Origin: Brevibacillus choshinensis
GTDB taxonomy: Bacteria; Bacillota; Bacilli; Brevibacillales; Brevibacillaceae
NCBI RefSeq assembly: GCF_016811915.1
Contig: NZ_CP069127.1
Location: 5,342,501 to 5,406,500, forward strand
Length of the DNA stretch: 64,000 bases
Direction: 5' to 3'
Shown here piece after piece: positions 16,680 to 24,467 of the stretch. The stretch's first letter is position 1; every line of letters starts with the position of its first letter. A program made the position numbers and the translations under genes. Below the pieces are notes generated by a model. That model did no database searches. It was not told the DNA's origin and saw only the letters and a list, made by a program, of their open reading frames with translations.

Positions 16680-17910
16680 CAGCCACCTTCACCGCCTCGC
16701 CATCTACCAGGTAAGAAAGGCCTGAACCTACGATCTGATCGCCGACCTCTAGCCCTTCCACCACTTCGTAGAACGTTCCATGGATCGCTCCTAGTTTGAT
16801 CGGAGTCTTTTCCACCGTATTGTCGTTAATTTTCAAGACGTAGTTTTCCTCTTCGGATATTCCCACGCTGCTGACTGGCACGAGTGCGACATCCTTTGCA
16901 TCGAGTGCATACCGGCAGGTGACGGTCATGCCGCCTTTCCAGTTGACCTCGCTTCCCGTGACGGTCACCTCCACCGGATAGGAGCCCAATCCTTGGTCCA
17001 TGACAGGCGAGACGAACGTTACTTTCCCCTCTGCCTGACTGCCATCGGGCGCTTTTACCGTGACGACGGCACCTGGCTTCCAGCTGCCGATCTGCTCGCT
17101 CTCTACCTGCAGCTTGACCAGCCATTGCGATGTATCGACGAGACGGATGACTTCGCTGCCCGGTCCCGTTTGCTCGGACTCGGCCTGCGGGATGGCAGCC
17201 ACAACACCGGAAAAGGGAGCCGTAAGCACGGCATCAGCGGCTTCCTGCCTTGCACGGGTCAGCTCCACGTTGGCCTGCTGCACTTGGGCGTTGGCCTCCT
17301 CCACATCCAGGCGATCCGCTCCCTTGAGCAATTTGCCGTACGCGATTTCCACCTCCTGCAAATCCAGCTTGGCCTGCCGCTCTGCCAGGGCGAGCCTGTC
17401 CAGCTCGTCCTTGGAGATCGCACCGCCTGCGTACAGCACCTTGGCTTGTGCATGCTCCTGTTCTGCTTTCGCTGCAGTCTGCTTCGCCTTTTCCACCTGC
17501 AGCTTTTGCGTCTGCAATTCGTGGGTTTCGGGTCCCTGTGCGGCTTTGCTGCGGCGAATATTCGCACTCGCCACTTGCCCCTGCGCGGCATGGATTCCTT
17601 GCTGCAAAGCGGCTGCGTCCAAGGTAGCGAGCGTTTGACCCGCTTTTACAGCTGCCCCTTTTTGCACCAAAATCCGGGCGATCTTACCTGATGCCCCAAA
17701 AGACAGGGCCAGCTCCTGACGCGGTGCCACGATACCGGATACCTCCATCGCCAAGGCATCCTGATTTTGTTCCACCGTATAGGCGTTGACCGTTTTCACC
17801 TTGATCACGGTTTCCTCTTCGTTTTTCTTCAATTGGGCGATTTCACTGTCCAGCTTTTCGCAGCCTGTGAGAAGCATGGCCACTAATGAGAGGCTGATCC
17901 ATTTTTTCAT
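16672..17910 (-). CDS. RND efflux adaptor subunit (membrane fusion lipoprotein)
   Basis: A 412-residue lipoprotein: signal peptide with lipobox LLTGC (about residue 17), biotinyl-lipoyl-like half (IARILVQKGAAVKAGQTLATLD), a long coiled-coil hairpin (about 115-215), the second lipoyl half (AVLTAPFSGVVAAI), then beta-barrel and membrane-proximal domains. It links the RND permease to the cell envelope. A GTG three codons upstream is too close to the AGGAG site, so the ATG at 17908-17910 is preferred. First gene of a two-gene operon. Confidence 0.88.
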   Translation of the reverse strand: MKKWISLSLVAMLLTGCEKLDSEIAQLKKNEEETVIKVKTVNAYTVEQNQDALAMEVSGIVAPRQELALSFGASGKIARILVQKGAAVKAGQTLATLDAAALQQGIHAAQGQVASANIRRSKAAQGPETHELQTQKLQVEKAKQTAAKAEQEHAQAKVLYAGGAISKDELDRLALAERQAKLDLQEVEIAYGKLLKGADRLDVEEANAQVQQANVELTRARQEAADAVLTAPFSGVVAAIPQAESEQTGPGSEVIRLVDTSQWLVKLQVESEQIGSWKPGAVVTVKAPDGSQAEGKVTFVSPVMDQGLGSYPVEVTVTGSEVNWKGGMTVTCRYALDAKDVALVPVSSVGISEEENYVLKINDNTVEKTPIKLGAIHGTFYEVVEGLEVGDQIVGSGLSYLVDGEAVKVADE

Positions 17911-18223
17911 ACCATACACTCCTGCAGAGCACCATTATTTCGCCGCATCTTTCTTCCAAATAAGAATAATAATTGGCAAAATATATTTTACAGAAAAAAC
18001 ACACTAGTTGTATCACTTTTCAGTCATTTTTTATATTTTTTTATTATCGCGTCTAAGTGCCTTCTCTGACGGTTATTTCGAGTATTCCAACCTTTTCGTC
18101 ACTTTTTTGTAACTCGAATCCTGTATGATAAAAGAAAGCGGTTTACTTACATCCTGGCGCTCTGGATTGTTAGCGCTTTCCTTTAGCTTTTTACGTCATT
18201 TTTTCACGGTGGGAGTGATCGAC
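17911..18223. other. AT-rich divergent intergenic region
   Basis: About 313 bases with no gene, containing the promoters of the RND adaptor (reverse) and scoA (forward). A TATGAT -10-like hexamer at 18124-18129 has no good -35. One cre-like sequence is listed separately. No other structure was recognised. Confidence 0.6.
18168..18181 (+). promoter_or_regulatory. cre-like site upstream of scoA
   Basis: TGTTAGCGCTTTCC matches the CcpA consensus TGWAANCGNTNWCA with two mismatches, about 45 bp before the scoA start. Weak candidate. Confidence 0.25.
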
Positions 18224-18916
18224 ATGGCAAAAATTTTTACCTCTTACACAGACATCGTAGCCGATATCCACGATGGTGCAACTTTGCTGGTGGGCGGATT
18301 CGGACTCGTAGGGATTCCTGAAAATCTGATCATCGCCTTGCGTGACAAGGGAGTAGGCAATCTCACAGTCGTTTCCAACAACTGCGGGGTAGACGACTGG
18401 GGTCTCGGTCTGTTGCTGCGCGAAAAGCAGATCAAAAAAATGATCTCCTCTTATGTCGGCGAAAACAAGGAATTCGAACGTCAATTCCTCTCAGGCGAGC
18501 TTGCGGTCGAGCTGACTCCGCAAGGTACGCTGGCTGAGCGTGTCCGTGCAGGCGGTGCCGGAATCCCTGCTTTTTATACACCTGCAGGCGTAGGAACGCC
18601 GATCGCAGAAGGCCGCGAGACTCGCGTCTTCAATGGCAAGGAGTACTTGCTGGAGGAAGGCATCACAGGCGATTTCGCGCTGATCAAAGCGTGGAAAGCG
18701 GATAAAATGGGAAACCTCGTGTTCCGCAAGACTGCCCAAAACTTCAACCCAATGATGGCGGCAGCCGGCAAAATCACGATTGTGGAAGTCGAAGAAATCG
18801 TGGAAGCAGGCGAGCTGGATCCAGAACATATTCATACACCGAGCGTCTATGTACAACGCATCATTCAAGCGCCTTCGTTTGAAAAACGAATCGAGCGCCG
18901 TACGGTCCGCTCCTAA
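18224..18916 (+). CDS. scoA: 3-oxoacid CoA-transferase subunit A
   Basis: A 230-residue alpha subunit of succinyl-CoA:3-ketoacid (or acetoacetate) CoA-transferase. [19 protein letters not shown] is the subunit A signature; [25 protein letters not shown] follows. With subunit B it moves CoA between succinyl-CoA and a 3-oxoacid. An upstream in-frame extension of 33 codons is rejected because a GGGAG site precedes the ATG at 18224. Subunit B starts 42 bases after its stop. Whether acetoacetate or 3-oxoadipate is the natural substrate cannot be decided. Confidence 0.92.
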   Translation: MAKIFTSYTDIVADIHDGATLLVGGFGLVGIPENLIIALRDKGVGNLTVVSNNCGVDDWGLGLLLREKQIKKMISSYVGENKEFERQFLSGELAVELTPQGTLAERVRAGGAGIPAFYTPAGVGTPIAEGRETRVFNGKEYLLEEGITGDFALIKAWKADKMGNLVFRKTAQNFNPMMAAAGKITIVEVEEIVEAGELDPEHIHTPSVYVQRIIQAPSFEKRIERRTVRS

Positions 18917-18958
18917 TTGTAACGGGAATATTCGGCCATTCATAAGGAGGAAACAGAT

Positions 18959-19615
18959 ATGTCGCTGACACGTGAACAAATCGCCACTCGTGCTGCTCAG
19001 GAGATCGAGGACGGCTTTTATGTGAATCTGGGAATCGGGATGCCTACACTGGTCGCCAACTACATCCCGGAAGGAAAAACGGTCGTCCTGCAATCCGAGA
19101 ACGGCCTCTTGGGAATCGGTCCTTATCCGACTGAGGAGGAGCTCGATGCTGACCTGATCAATGCGGGTAAAGAAACGGTCACTGCGATTCCGGGCGCGGC
19201 TTACTTCTCCAGCGCCGAGTCCTTTGCCATGATTCGCGGCGGACACATCGATCTCGCCATTCTCGGTGCGATGGAAGTATCCGCACAGGGCGATCTGGCC
19301 AACTGGATGATTCCGGGCAAAATGGTGAAAGGCATGGGCGGTGCGATGGATCTGGTTCATGGCGCTAAAAAGATCGTCGTCATCATGGACCACGTCAACA
19401 AGCACGGAGAGACCAAAATCTTGAACGAGTGCGCTCTCCCTCTCACTGGGAAGCAGGTCGTGAACCGCATCATCACCGATCGAGCTGTACTCGATGTCAC
19501 TCCTGAGGGCCTCGTGCTCGTAGAAGTGGCGGAAGGCTATACTGCTGAAGATATTCAGGCGTGCACACAGCCCAAGCTGATTGTCTCTCCTGAGCTCAAA
19601 ACGATCGGATTGTAA
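18959..19615 (+). CDS. scoB: 3-oxoacid CoA-transferase subunit B
   Basis: A 218-residue beta subunit. The catalytic glutamate is E47 in [14 protein letters not shown] (SENG signature), and the oxyanion/glycine-rich [29 protein letters not shown] follows. Strong AAGGAGGAAA site. It forms the scoAB operon with subunit A, ended by the terminator at 19686. It may feed acetoacetyl-CoA or beta-ketoadipyl-CoA to thiolases such as those at the right end of the window. Confidence 0.93.
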   Translation: MSLTREQIATRAAQEIEDGFYVNLGIGMPTLVANYIPEGKTVVLQSENGLLGIGPYPTEEELDADLINAGKETVTAIPGAAYFSSAESFAMIRGGHIDLAILGAMEVSAQGDLANWMIPGKMVKGMGGAMDLVHGAKKIVVIMDHVNKHGETKILNECALPLTGKQVVNRIITDRAVLDVTPEGLVLVEVAEGYTAEDIQACTQPKLIVSPELKTIGL

Positions 19616-19685
19616 GCTTCACCTACTCCGTTTTGGCTGTATGCCGAGAATGGGTGAAAAAACATAATAATTTACGAACAAAGAA

Positions 19686-19735
19686 ACAGCGGCGGACTAG
19701 GACTGAAAAAGTCGTAGACTGCCGCTGTCTTTTTA
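19686..19735 (+). terminator. Terminator of scoAB
   Basis: Stem ACAGCGGC (19686-19693) / GCCGCTGT (19721-19728), with nested complementarity in the loop, followed by CTTTTTATT. Confidence 0.85.
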
Positions 19736-19779
19736 TTGTACCTGCGCTTCCCGCTGGTTGAAGCCCTACCCTCTTGCGG

Positions 19780-20196
19780 CTAGGCAACAGGTCTGTTCCC
19801 CTGAATTTGGTTCCACATGGTTACCATGTCGATCCAGCCGCGATGCTCCGTGATCAAGCCGTCCGCAACGCGATATTGACGGTAGAGCGTGACATCAATC
19901 TGATTGCCGGTAGGCGCGGTTCCAAAGAACATGCCTTGATGCGTCCCTTTCACTGTCATTCTTACGAGTACTTTATCTCCTTGTCCGATGATCTCCTCTA
20001 CCTCGTAGCGTTTATCGGGAAATGCATCCATGATCTTTGCAGCGAACGTTTTCAGCCCGTCCTTGGACTGGTAAGAGAGCTCTACATAATCATCGGACAG
20101 AAATCGATCTGCACAATCCCACTCACTTCGATTCCAGAATGCCTCGATAAACGCGCTCACTGTTTCCATATTGCTCTGTTCCAGCGATTTCATCAT
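19780..20196 (-). CDS. NTF2-like (SnoaL-type) ester cyclase family protein, paralogue 1
   Basis: A 138-residue single NTF2-like fold. The N-terminal helix MKSLEQSNMETVSAFIEAFWNRSEWD leads to YEVEEIIGQGDKVLVRMTVKGTHQGMFFGTAPTGNQIDVTLYRQYRVADGLITEHRGWID, the SnoaL/polyketide-cyclase pattern. Such domains bind small hydrophobic ligands and may isomerise or hydrolyse them; the specific role is unknown. Three consecutive ATG codons follow GGAG; the middle one is taken. It is the downstream copy of a tandem pair, 57 bases after paralogue 2. Confidence 0.75.
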   Translation of the reverse strand: MMKSLEQSNMETVSAFIEAFWNRSEWDCADRFLSDDYVELSYQSKDGLKTFAAKIMDAFPDKRYEVEEIIGQGDKVLVRMTVKGTHQGMFFGTAPTGNQIDVTLYRQYRVADGLITEHRGWIDMVTMWNQIQGNRPVA

Positions 20197-20253
20197 CATC
20201 CATCTCCTCATGAATTCGTAGCGGGTACAGGACCTAGCGTTTCTTGCGGGAAG

Positions 20254-20601
20254 CTATGAAGCTTGAATTTGAGGGAGGAGCGTGGCCGTATCGAACCAGC
20301 CGCGGTGTTCGGCGATGGTGCCATCAATGACGCGAAATTCACGGAATTGCGTCGCACACACGGCTTTGCCGGTAGGGGCATTTCCTGCAAACTCTCCTGA
20401 ATGGACAGCCGTCATGAAAATTCTCGCGATGACTTTCTCTCCCTGGACCAGGATTTCATCTACCGAATAGCGCCGATCCGTAAATGCAGCTGCGATTTGC
20501 GGGGCAAAAAATTGATCGGTCTGATCCAGAATGCTCTGATTGGCCGCGTCCTCGATAAATCCGGTCACGATTTCCACATTCGCTTGTTCCAGCGTTTTCA
20601 T
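20254..20601 (-). CDS. NTF2-like (SnoaL-type) family protein, paralogue 2
   Basis: A 115-residue paralogue of the gene at 19780, with the same blocks (MKTLEQANVEIVTGFIE; YSVDEILVQGEKVIARIFMTAVHSGEFAGNAPTGK; FREFRVIDGTIAEHRGWFDTATL) but a shorter middle. The first ATG touches the GGGAG, so the ATG at 20599-20601 is used. An operator-like sequence at 20744 matches those at the reductase/ArsR promoter, so this pair may share that control. Its function is unknown. Confidence 0.72.
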   Translation of the reverse strand: MKTLEQANVEIVTGFIEDAANQSILDQTDQFFAPQIAAAFTDRRYSVDEILVQGEKVIARIFMTAVHSGEFAGNAPTGKAVCATQFREFRVIDGTIAEHRGWFDTATLLPQIQAS

Positions 20602-20626
20602 ATGAACCATCTCCCTTTCGTTTTTA

Positions 20627-20656
20627 GGGACCCCATCATTTCATACGCGGGACCCC
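20627..20656. repeat. Short direct repeat
   Basis: GGGACCCC occurs at 20627-20634 and 20649-20656, 22 bases apart, just upstream of paralogue 2. Each copy is followed by a CATC-like stretch. No function known. Confidence 0.4.
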
Positions 20657-20685
20657 TCATCCTTTGGTGAAGAATGGAGCCCTTC

Positions 20686-20710
20686 ACGTGGCAAGCATTC
20701 TCCGCCACGT
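20686..20710. repeat. Inverted repeat between the reductase and NTF2-like genes
   Basis: ACGTGGC (20686-20692) and GCCACGT (20704-20710) with an 11-base loop. No T-tract, so a hairpin of uncertain role rather than a clear terminator. Confidence 0.4.
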
Positions 20711-20743
20711 CTGTCTCTGATGCTCGCAGCTTTCCAAAGAAAC

Positions 20744-20759
20744 GTTACCTTTTAGTCAC
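20744..20759. promoter_or_regulatory. Operator-like site, third copy of the ArsR-AHSA1 motif
   Basis: Read on the reverse strand, GTGACTAAAAGGTAAC is identical at 14 of 16 positions to the site at 21432-21447. It lies between the reductase stop and the NTF2-like paralogue 2, in its upstream region. Confidence 0.5.
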
Positions 20760-20785
20760 CTTTTAAAGAAAAAAATGAGGCTGCT

Positions 20786-21343
20786 CTATTCGTTTGCCAC
20801 CGTGGCAGTGGCAGCAAGCTTCCGTGTCAGGTTCACGAAGCTGTCGACTCCATTCCGAACCCTGCTGCTCACTTCTTCATCTACTGGTCTGCCATCGGAA
20901 CCAAATGAGTGGGAACCGGATCCGATCGATATCCACTCCGAGCAATTGATTCCGTGCAAATTGCGTACGATCGACTGCAAATGCGTCAGCGAGCTTACCC
21001 CGAGCGGACCGCCTGCGGAGCTTACCGAAAGCACAGCCTTGCCTGCTACCTGGCCTGCGGTTACATAGTCCAAGGCGTTTTTAAGCGCTCCAGATAGGGA
21101 TCCATGGTATTCCGGGGTAGCCAGGATCAATCCGTCCCCATCTGCGATTGCTTCCAATACGTGTCGGACGTTCGGATGAAACTCCCAATTGTCGGGGGAG
21201 AATAGCGGGAGCTGCAGCTGTGCCAAATCGATAAATGCGACCGAAATGTCCTGGGCCTTCAAAAGGCTTTCCACGTACCTCAGAAGGGACGTGCTCGTTG
21301 CGTTTGCGCGGTTGCTTCCCGCGATCAAGGTTACTTTCATCAT
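20786..21343 (-). CDS. NADPH-dependent FMN reductase
   Basis: A 185-residue flavodoxin-like reductase. The FMN phosphate loop is in LIAGSNRANATSTSLLRYV, and the isoalloxazine contact is in ATPEYHGSLSGALKNALDY, typical of the SsuE/azoreductase (YhdA, ArsH-like) group. It probably reduces FMN, azo compounds or quinones with NADPH in the cytoplasm. The start is an ATG pair after AAAGGTG. The promoter TTGACA-N18-TATTAT contains a palindrome filling the spacer. It is divergent from the ArsR-AHSA1 regulator. Confidence 0.85.
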   Translation of the reverse strand: MMKVTLIAGSNRANATSTSLLRYVESLLKAQDISVAFIDLAQLQLPLFSPDNWEFHPNVRHVLEAIADGDGLILATPEYHGSLSGALKNALDYVTAGQVAGKAVLSVSSAGGPLGVSSLTHLQSIVRNLHGINCSEWISIGSGSHSFGSDGRPVDEEVSSRVRNGVDSFVNLTRKLAATATVANE

Positions 21344-21431
21344 AACATCACCTTTCACTTCCAAATGGTTGGCTGTGGCTCGATTGCTCTGCTTGGCCTC
21401 GACTGACAAGAGAATCGGTTTGTGCTAATAT

Positions 21432-21447
21432 GTGACTAATAGGTCAC
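21432..21447. promoter_or_regulatory. Operator-like palindrome (copy 1) in the divergent region
   Basis: GTGAC-TAATAG-GTCAC. It shares the pattern GT.AC.AA...GT.AC with the palindrome at 21465-21484 and lies just past the expected start point of the reductase transcript. Confidence 0.5.
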
Positions 21448-21459
21448 TTGAACAATTTC

Positions 21460-21489
21460 ATAATACGTTACCAAATAGTAACGTGTCAA
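21460..21489 (-). promoter_or_regulatory. Sigma-A promoter of the FMN reductase gene
   Basis: Reverse strand: TTGACA (21489-21484), 18-base spacer, TATTAT (21465-21460). The best promoter match in this region. Confidence 0.7.
21465..21484. promoter_or_regulatory. Operator-like palindrome (copy 2) inside the promoter spacer
   Basis: ACGTTAC-CAAATA-GTAACGT, perfect 7-bp arms, spanning exactly the stretch between the -35 and -10 of the reductase promoter. Binding here would block polymerase. Confidence 0.6.
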
Positions 21490-21535
21490 GGGGTTCTAAA
21501 CCACTTCATCCAATTTTGGGAAGGAGGTGTTTCGC

Positions 21536-22300
21536 TTGGAAAATGACATATTCAAGGCCCTCGCGGATCCCAGCCGCCGCAAGCTTTTGGATCTGCTCCA
21601 CGCCGCAGACGGGCGAACGCTGAATGATCTGTGTGCGCCGCTCGATATGTCCAGATTTGGCGTCATGAAGCATCTGAATATACTCGAAGAAGCCGGACTC
21701 ATCACCACCAGAAAAGTAGGTCGTGAAAAACTGCATTACTTGAACGCCGTGCCTATCCGACAAATTTATGAGCGATGGGTGAGTAAATACGCCGAGCCTT
21801 GGGTGCTCGAATTAACCACTCTTCAAAACGAACTGGAGCGTGAAACGAATATGCAAAACAAGCCCCGCAATGTAAACCGGATTGCCATTAAAGCAAAGCC
21901 TGAACAAGTGTGGCAGGCCATTACGGATCCTGCCAAGACGTCGAAGTTTTGGTTCAATTGCTCCATCCGATCCACCTGGGAAATCGATGCGCCATTCGAG
22001 CTTTGGGGCGAAAATGAGAAGAAAGCGGAAGGAACCATTCTCGACATGGATCCCCCGAATAAACTCGTGATGAGCTGGCGCTTTCTCTCATTCCCGGGCA
22101 CGGAAAGCGATACGATGTCGCGCATTACCTGGGAGATCGGTTCACATGCAGAGTTTCAGGGAGTGACCCTCGTTACGGTCGTGCATGATGAATTCGAACA
22201 GGCTCCAGGCACCGCAGCTATTCTGGAAAACGGCTTGCCGATCGTCCTCTCCGGCATGAAGACGTTTCTGGAGACCGGGGAGATGCTCGCTGAAAAGTAA
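21536..22300 (+). CDS. ArsR-family regulator fused to an AHSA1/SRPBCC domain
   Basis: A 254-residue fusion. Residues 1-90 are an ArsR winged HTH (IFKALADPSRRKLLDLLHAADGRTLNDLCAPLDMSRFGVMKHLNILEEAGLI). Residues about 105-250 are an AHSA1-type START-like barrel (VNRIAIKAKPEQVWQAITDPAKTSKFWFNCSI), which usually forms a hydrophobic ligand cavity. No metal-binding cysteine pair of classical ArsR is seen, so the barrel is the likely sensor. An upstream GTG lies within the AAGGAGGTG site; the TTG at 21536, 6 bases downstream, is the likely start. It is divergent from the FMN reductase, its probable target. Confidence 0.85.
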   Translation: MENDIFKALADPSRRKLLDLLHAADGRTLNDLCAPLDMSRFGVMKHLNILEEAGLITTRKVGREKLHYLNAVPIRQIYERWVSKYAEPWVLELTTLQNELERETNMQNKPRNVNRIAIKAKPEQVWQAITDPAKTSKFWFNCSIRSTWEIDAPFELWGENEKKAEGTILDMDPPNKLVMSWRFLSFPGTESDTMSRITWEIGSHAEFQGVTLVTVVHDEFEQAPGTAAILENGLPIVLSGMKTFLETGEMLAEK

Positions 22301-22345
22301 AAAGCGCCTTGCGGTGATCTGGCGGAGCGGCACTCTCCCGTTTAC

Positions 22346-22390
22346 GAAAAGCAAACAGTCGCTCCAGGAAAGAGCGGTCGTTTGCTTTTC
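22346..22390 (+). terminator. Terminator after the ArsR-AHSA1 gene
   Basis: Stem GAAAAGCAAAC (22346-22356) / GTTTGCTTTTC (22380-22390) with inner CGCTC/GAGCG pairing. The U-tract is short and partly inside the stem. Confidence 0.65.
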
Positions 22391-22475
22391 ATCATGCGCG
22401 CGTAGTCAAGTCGCTTCTCCCCCGCTTCCGGTATATAATACGTAGACAAACAAAAATCCGCATGCGAGGCGATAC

Positions 22476-23186
22476 ATGATGAAAGAAACAGTCGGTTGTC
22501 TCCTTATTCATGGATTTGCCGGAGACATCAACGATATCCTGCCCTTGGCCAGACGACTGCGAGAAGAGGGCTACCACGTTGAATGCCCCACGCTGGAAGG
22601 ACACGGCACGACACGTCGCCAAATGGCAAAGAGCACACGCCACGACTGGCTGCGCTCTGCTGAGGAAGCTTATAAACGTCTGAAGATGCGAGCGGATTCG
22701 ATCGTGGTCATCGGATTCTCCATGGGGGGACTCCTCGCCTTTCACCTCACCACGAATTACCCGGTGGAGCTCCTGATCACCTTGAACACGCCCTACAAGT
22801 ATTGGGATGTAAAGCAAGCCATGAGTTACCTGCGAGAAGACTTCCCTACCCACTCCCGCCGCTACATACAAGGCATCGGGCGAATTCCCCTCAGCAGCAT
22901 GGTGCAGTTCCGGCGGCTTTTAGAGGAGACCAAACCGCTTCTGCCCAAGATCACCACACCCTACCTGCTGCTTCAAGCCCGACTTGACGACACCGTGCAC
23001 GCGGTCAGTGCTGAAATACTGGCATCCAGTGTAGATGCTGCGGCTACCCCGCAAATCAGCTGGTACGAGCACTCCAATCACATGATTCTGCACGGGCCGG
23101 ACAAGGAAGAAGCAATCCAGTACGTCATGGAAAAAATCAAAGAACACTACGCTTCCTATGCCACTGCTGCTGAGCTCCCCAACTAA
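22476..23186 (+). CDS. Alpha/beta hydrolase, carboxylesterase (Est30-like)
   Basis: A 236-residue esterase. GCLLIHGFAGDINDI holds the oxyanion hole; the nucleophile is in VVIGFSMGGLLAF (about S86), the acid in QARLDDTVH, and the histidine in YEHSNHMILHG. Length and motifs match the Geobacillus Est30 monoglyceride lipase/carboxylesterase group. It likely hydrolyses short-chain esters in the cytoplasm. Its 3' end overlaps the convergent MFS gene by 50 bp. Confidence 0.88.
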   Translation: MMKETVGCLLIHGFAGDINDILPLARRLREEGYHVECPTLEGHGTTRRQMAKSTRHDWLRSAEEAYKRLKMRADSIVVIGFSMGGLLAFHLTTNYPVELLITLNTPYKYWDVKQAMSYLREDFPTHSRRYIQGIGRIPLSSMVQFRRLLEETKPLLPKITTPYLLLQARLDDTVHAVSAEILASSVDAAATPQISWYEHSNHMILHGPDKEEAIQYVMEKIKEHYASYATAAELPN

Positions 23187-24348
23187 TGGCGAGCAGCAGC
23201 ATGACAGCTGCAATCGCTACGTATGCCACATCCATTCCCAGACGACCATCGATCCAAAAGGCAAGCAGCGGTCCCAGAGCAGCTCCTACATCGGTCACAA
23301 CCGAGTAGAGCGTCATCAGGGCCGTACTGTTTGCCTGCCTGGTCGCTTCATCGGCTGCCAGCGTATCCATGACGGTGGTCAAGACCGTCGCAGTCCACTG
23401 AATGCCCAGCAGGATGCAGAGCCAGATCCAATAGGATACAGGTGCCTGCAATGCGCCAAATAAAATGGCTGCTGCCAATAGCGCCCAGATGAAGATCCGT
23501 TTCCTGCCGTACCTGTCCGACAGCCTGCCAAACCATGGTGCTGCCCATGGCTCCCAGCTCCATCGTAATCCCTGAACGAGGCTCGCCATGACGGCAGCCC
23601 CTATGATCAACCCTCCCACTTCAACCACTGGCTCCCGAATTTCGATGAGCCTGCTCAGCGTGGACGCAAACATCCCTTGATAGACCATCGCCACGATCAG
23701 AGCCGTTGCCATCGTAGCCCATACGCTTTTTTGCTTCCAAAAGCTGATCGCAATCTTGTCCATGTCTGTGTAAACGTGGCGCTTCTGGAACGAAGGTCGT
23801 ATGAAAAGAAACACCAAAACCAGTGCGGGCAAAGAAAAGCACCCCAATAGAAAAGCAGTGGGAGCCAGTCCATACACGGAGGCGAGCAGCGCCCCAGCGA
23901 GCATTCCCCCCAAGCTCCCCAAGCGATACAAGCCATTGTACAAGCCCATCAGCTGTCCGCGATCGTGCTCCTGTGACACGGACACAATCAACGAATACGC
24001 TCCCAATCTCAGAAATGTCCACGCAATCCCCCATATGCTGCGCATGAAAAGCCATAGCCAAAATCCTTGAAACCCGTACGACACCGTCGTGATGAACGCG
24101 AGAATGACGGCGACCACCAGCCCGATCCTTCCCCCTGTCCGTTCGTACCATTTCCCCACCAACGGTCCGAGTGGCACGCGGACCAAACGGTTGATGGAGA
24201 GAAGAATGCCCACTTCCCATAGGGAGGACAAGCCAGCTTCCTGCCAATAGATCGGCAGCACGATGTACAGCATGGAATCTCCCAACAAACAAAAGGCAGT
24301 TACCAGAGCAACTGCAACGACCTGTGTCTTCCCCTTTATCTCTCTCAT
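23137..24348 (-). CDS. MFS transporter (drug-efflux type)
   Basis: A 403-residue protein with about 12 membrane segments. The TM2-TM3 loop VRVPLGPLVGKWYERTGGR and the TM8-TM9 loop APWFGRLSDRYGRKRIF show the MFS motif A pattern. It resembles drug:H+ antiporters of the DHA1 group. The start is set by AAAGGAG; an upstream in-frame ATG-like codon lacks this. It is divergent from a LysR regulator whose gene starts 120 bases away. Substrate unknown. Confidence 0.83.
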   Translation of the reverse strand: MREIKGKTQVVAVALVTAFCLLGDSMLYIVLPIYWQEAGLSSLWEVGILLSINRLVRVPLGPLVGKWYERTGGRIGLVVAVILAFITTVSYGFQGFWLWLFMRSIWGIAWTFLRLGAYSLIVSVSQEHDRGQLMGLYNGLYRLGSLGGMLAGALLASVYGLAPTAFLLGCFSLPALVLVFLFIRPSFQKRHVYTDMDKIAISFWKQKSVWATMATALIVAMVYQGMFASTLSRLIEIREPVVEVGGLIIGAAVMASLVQGLRWSWEPWAAPWFGRLSDRYGRKRIFIWALLAAAILFGALQAPVSYWIWLCILLGIQWTATVLTTVMDTLAADEATRQANSTALMTLYSVVTDVGAALGPLLAFWIDGRLGMDVAYVAIAAVMLLLAISWGAQQQWHRKRSVL

Positions 24349-24467
24349 GATTTTCTCCTTTGCCTGCTTCACGTTTCTATGCTATACACAGTACAAAGGT
24401 GTCCCCCGGTTTTCCAATACATCTTTCTGACGGATTCATAAGCAATCGTGATGAATGGAGAATGACT

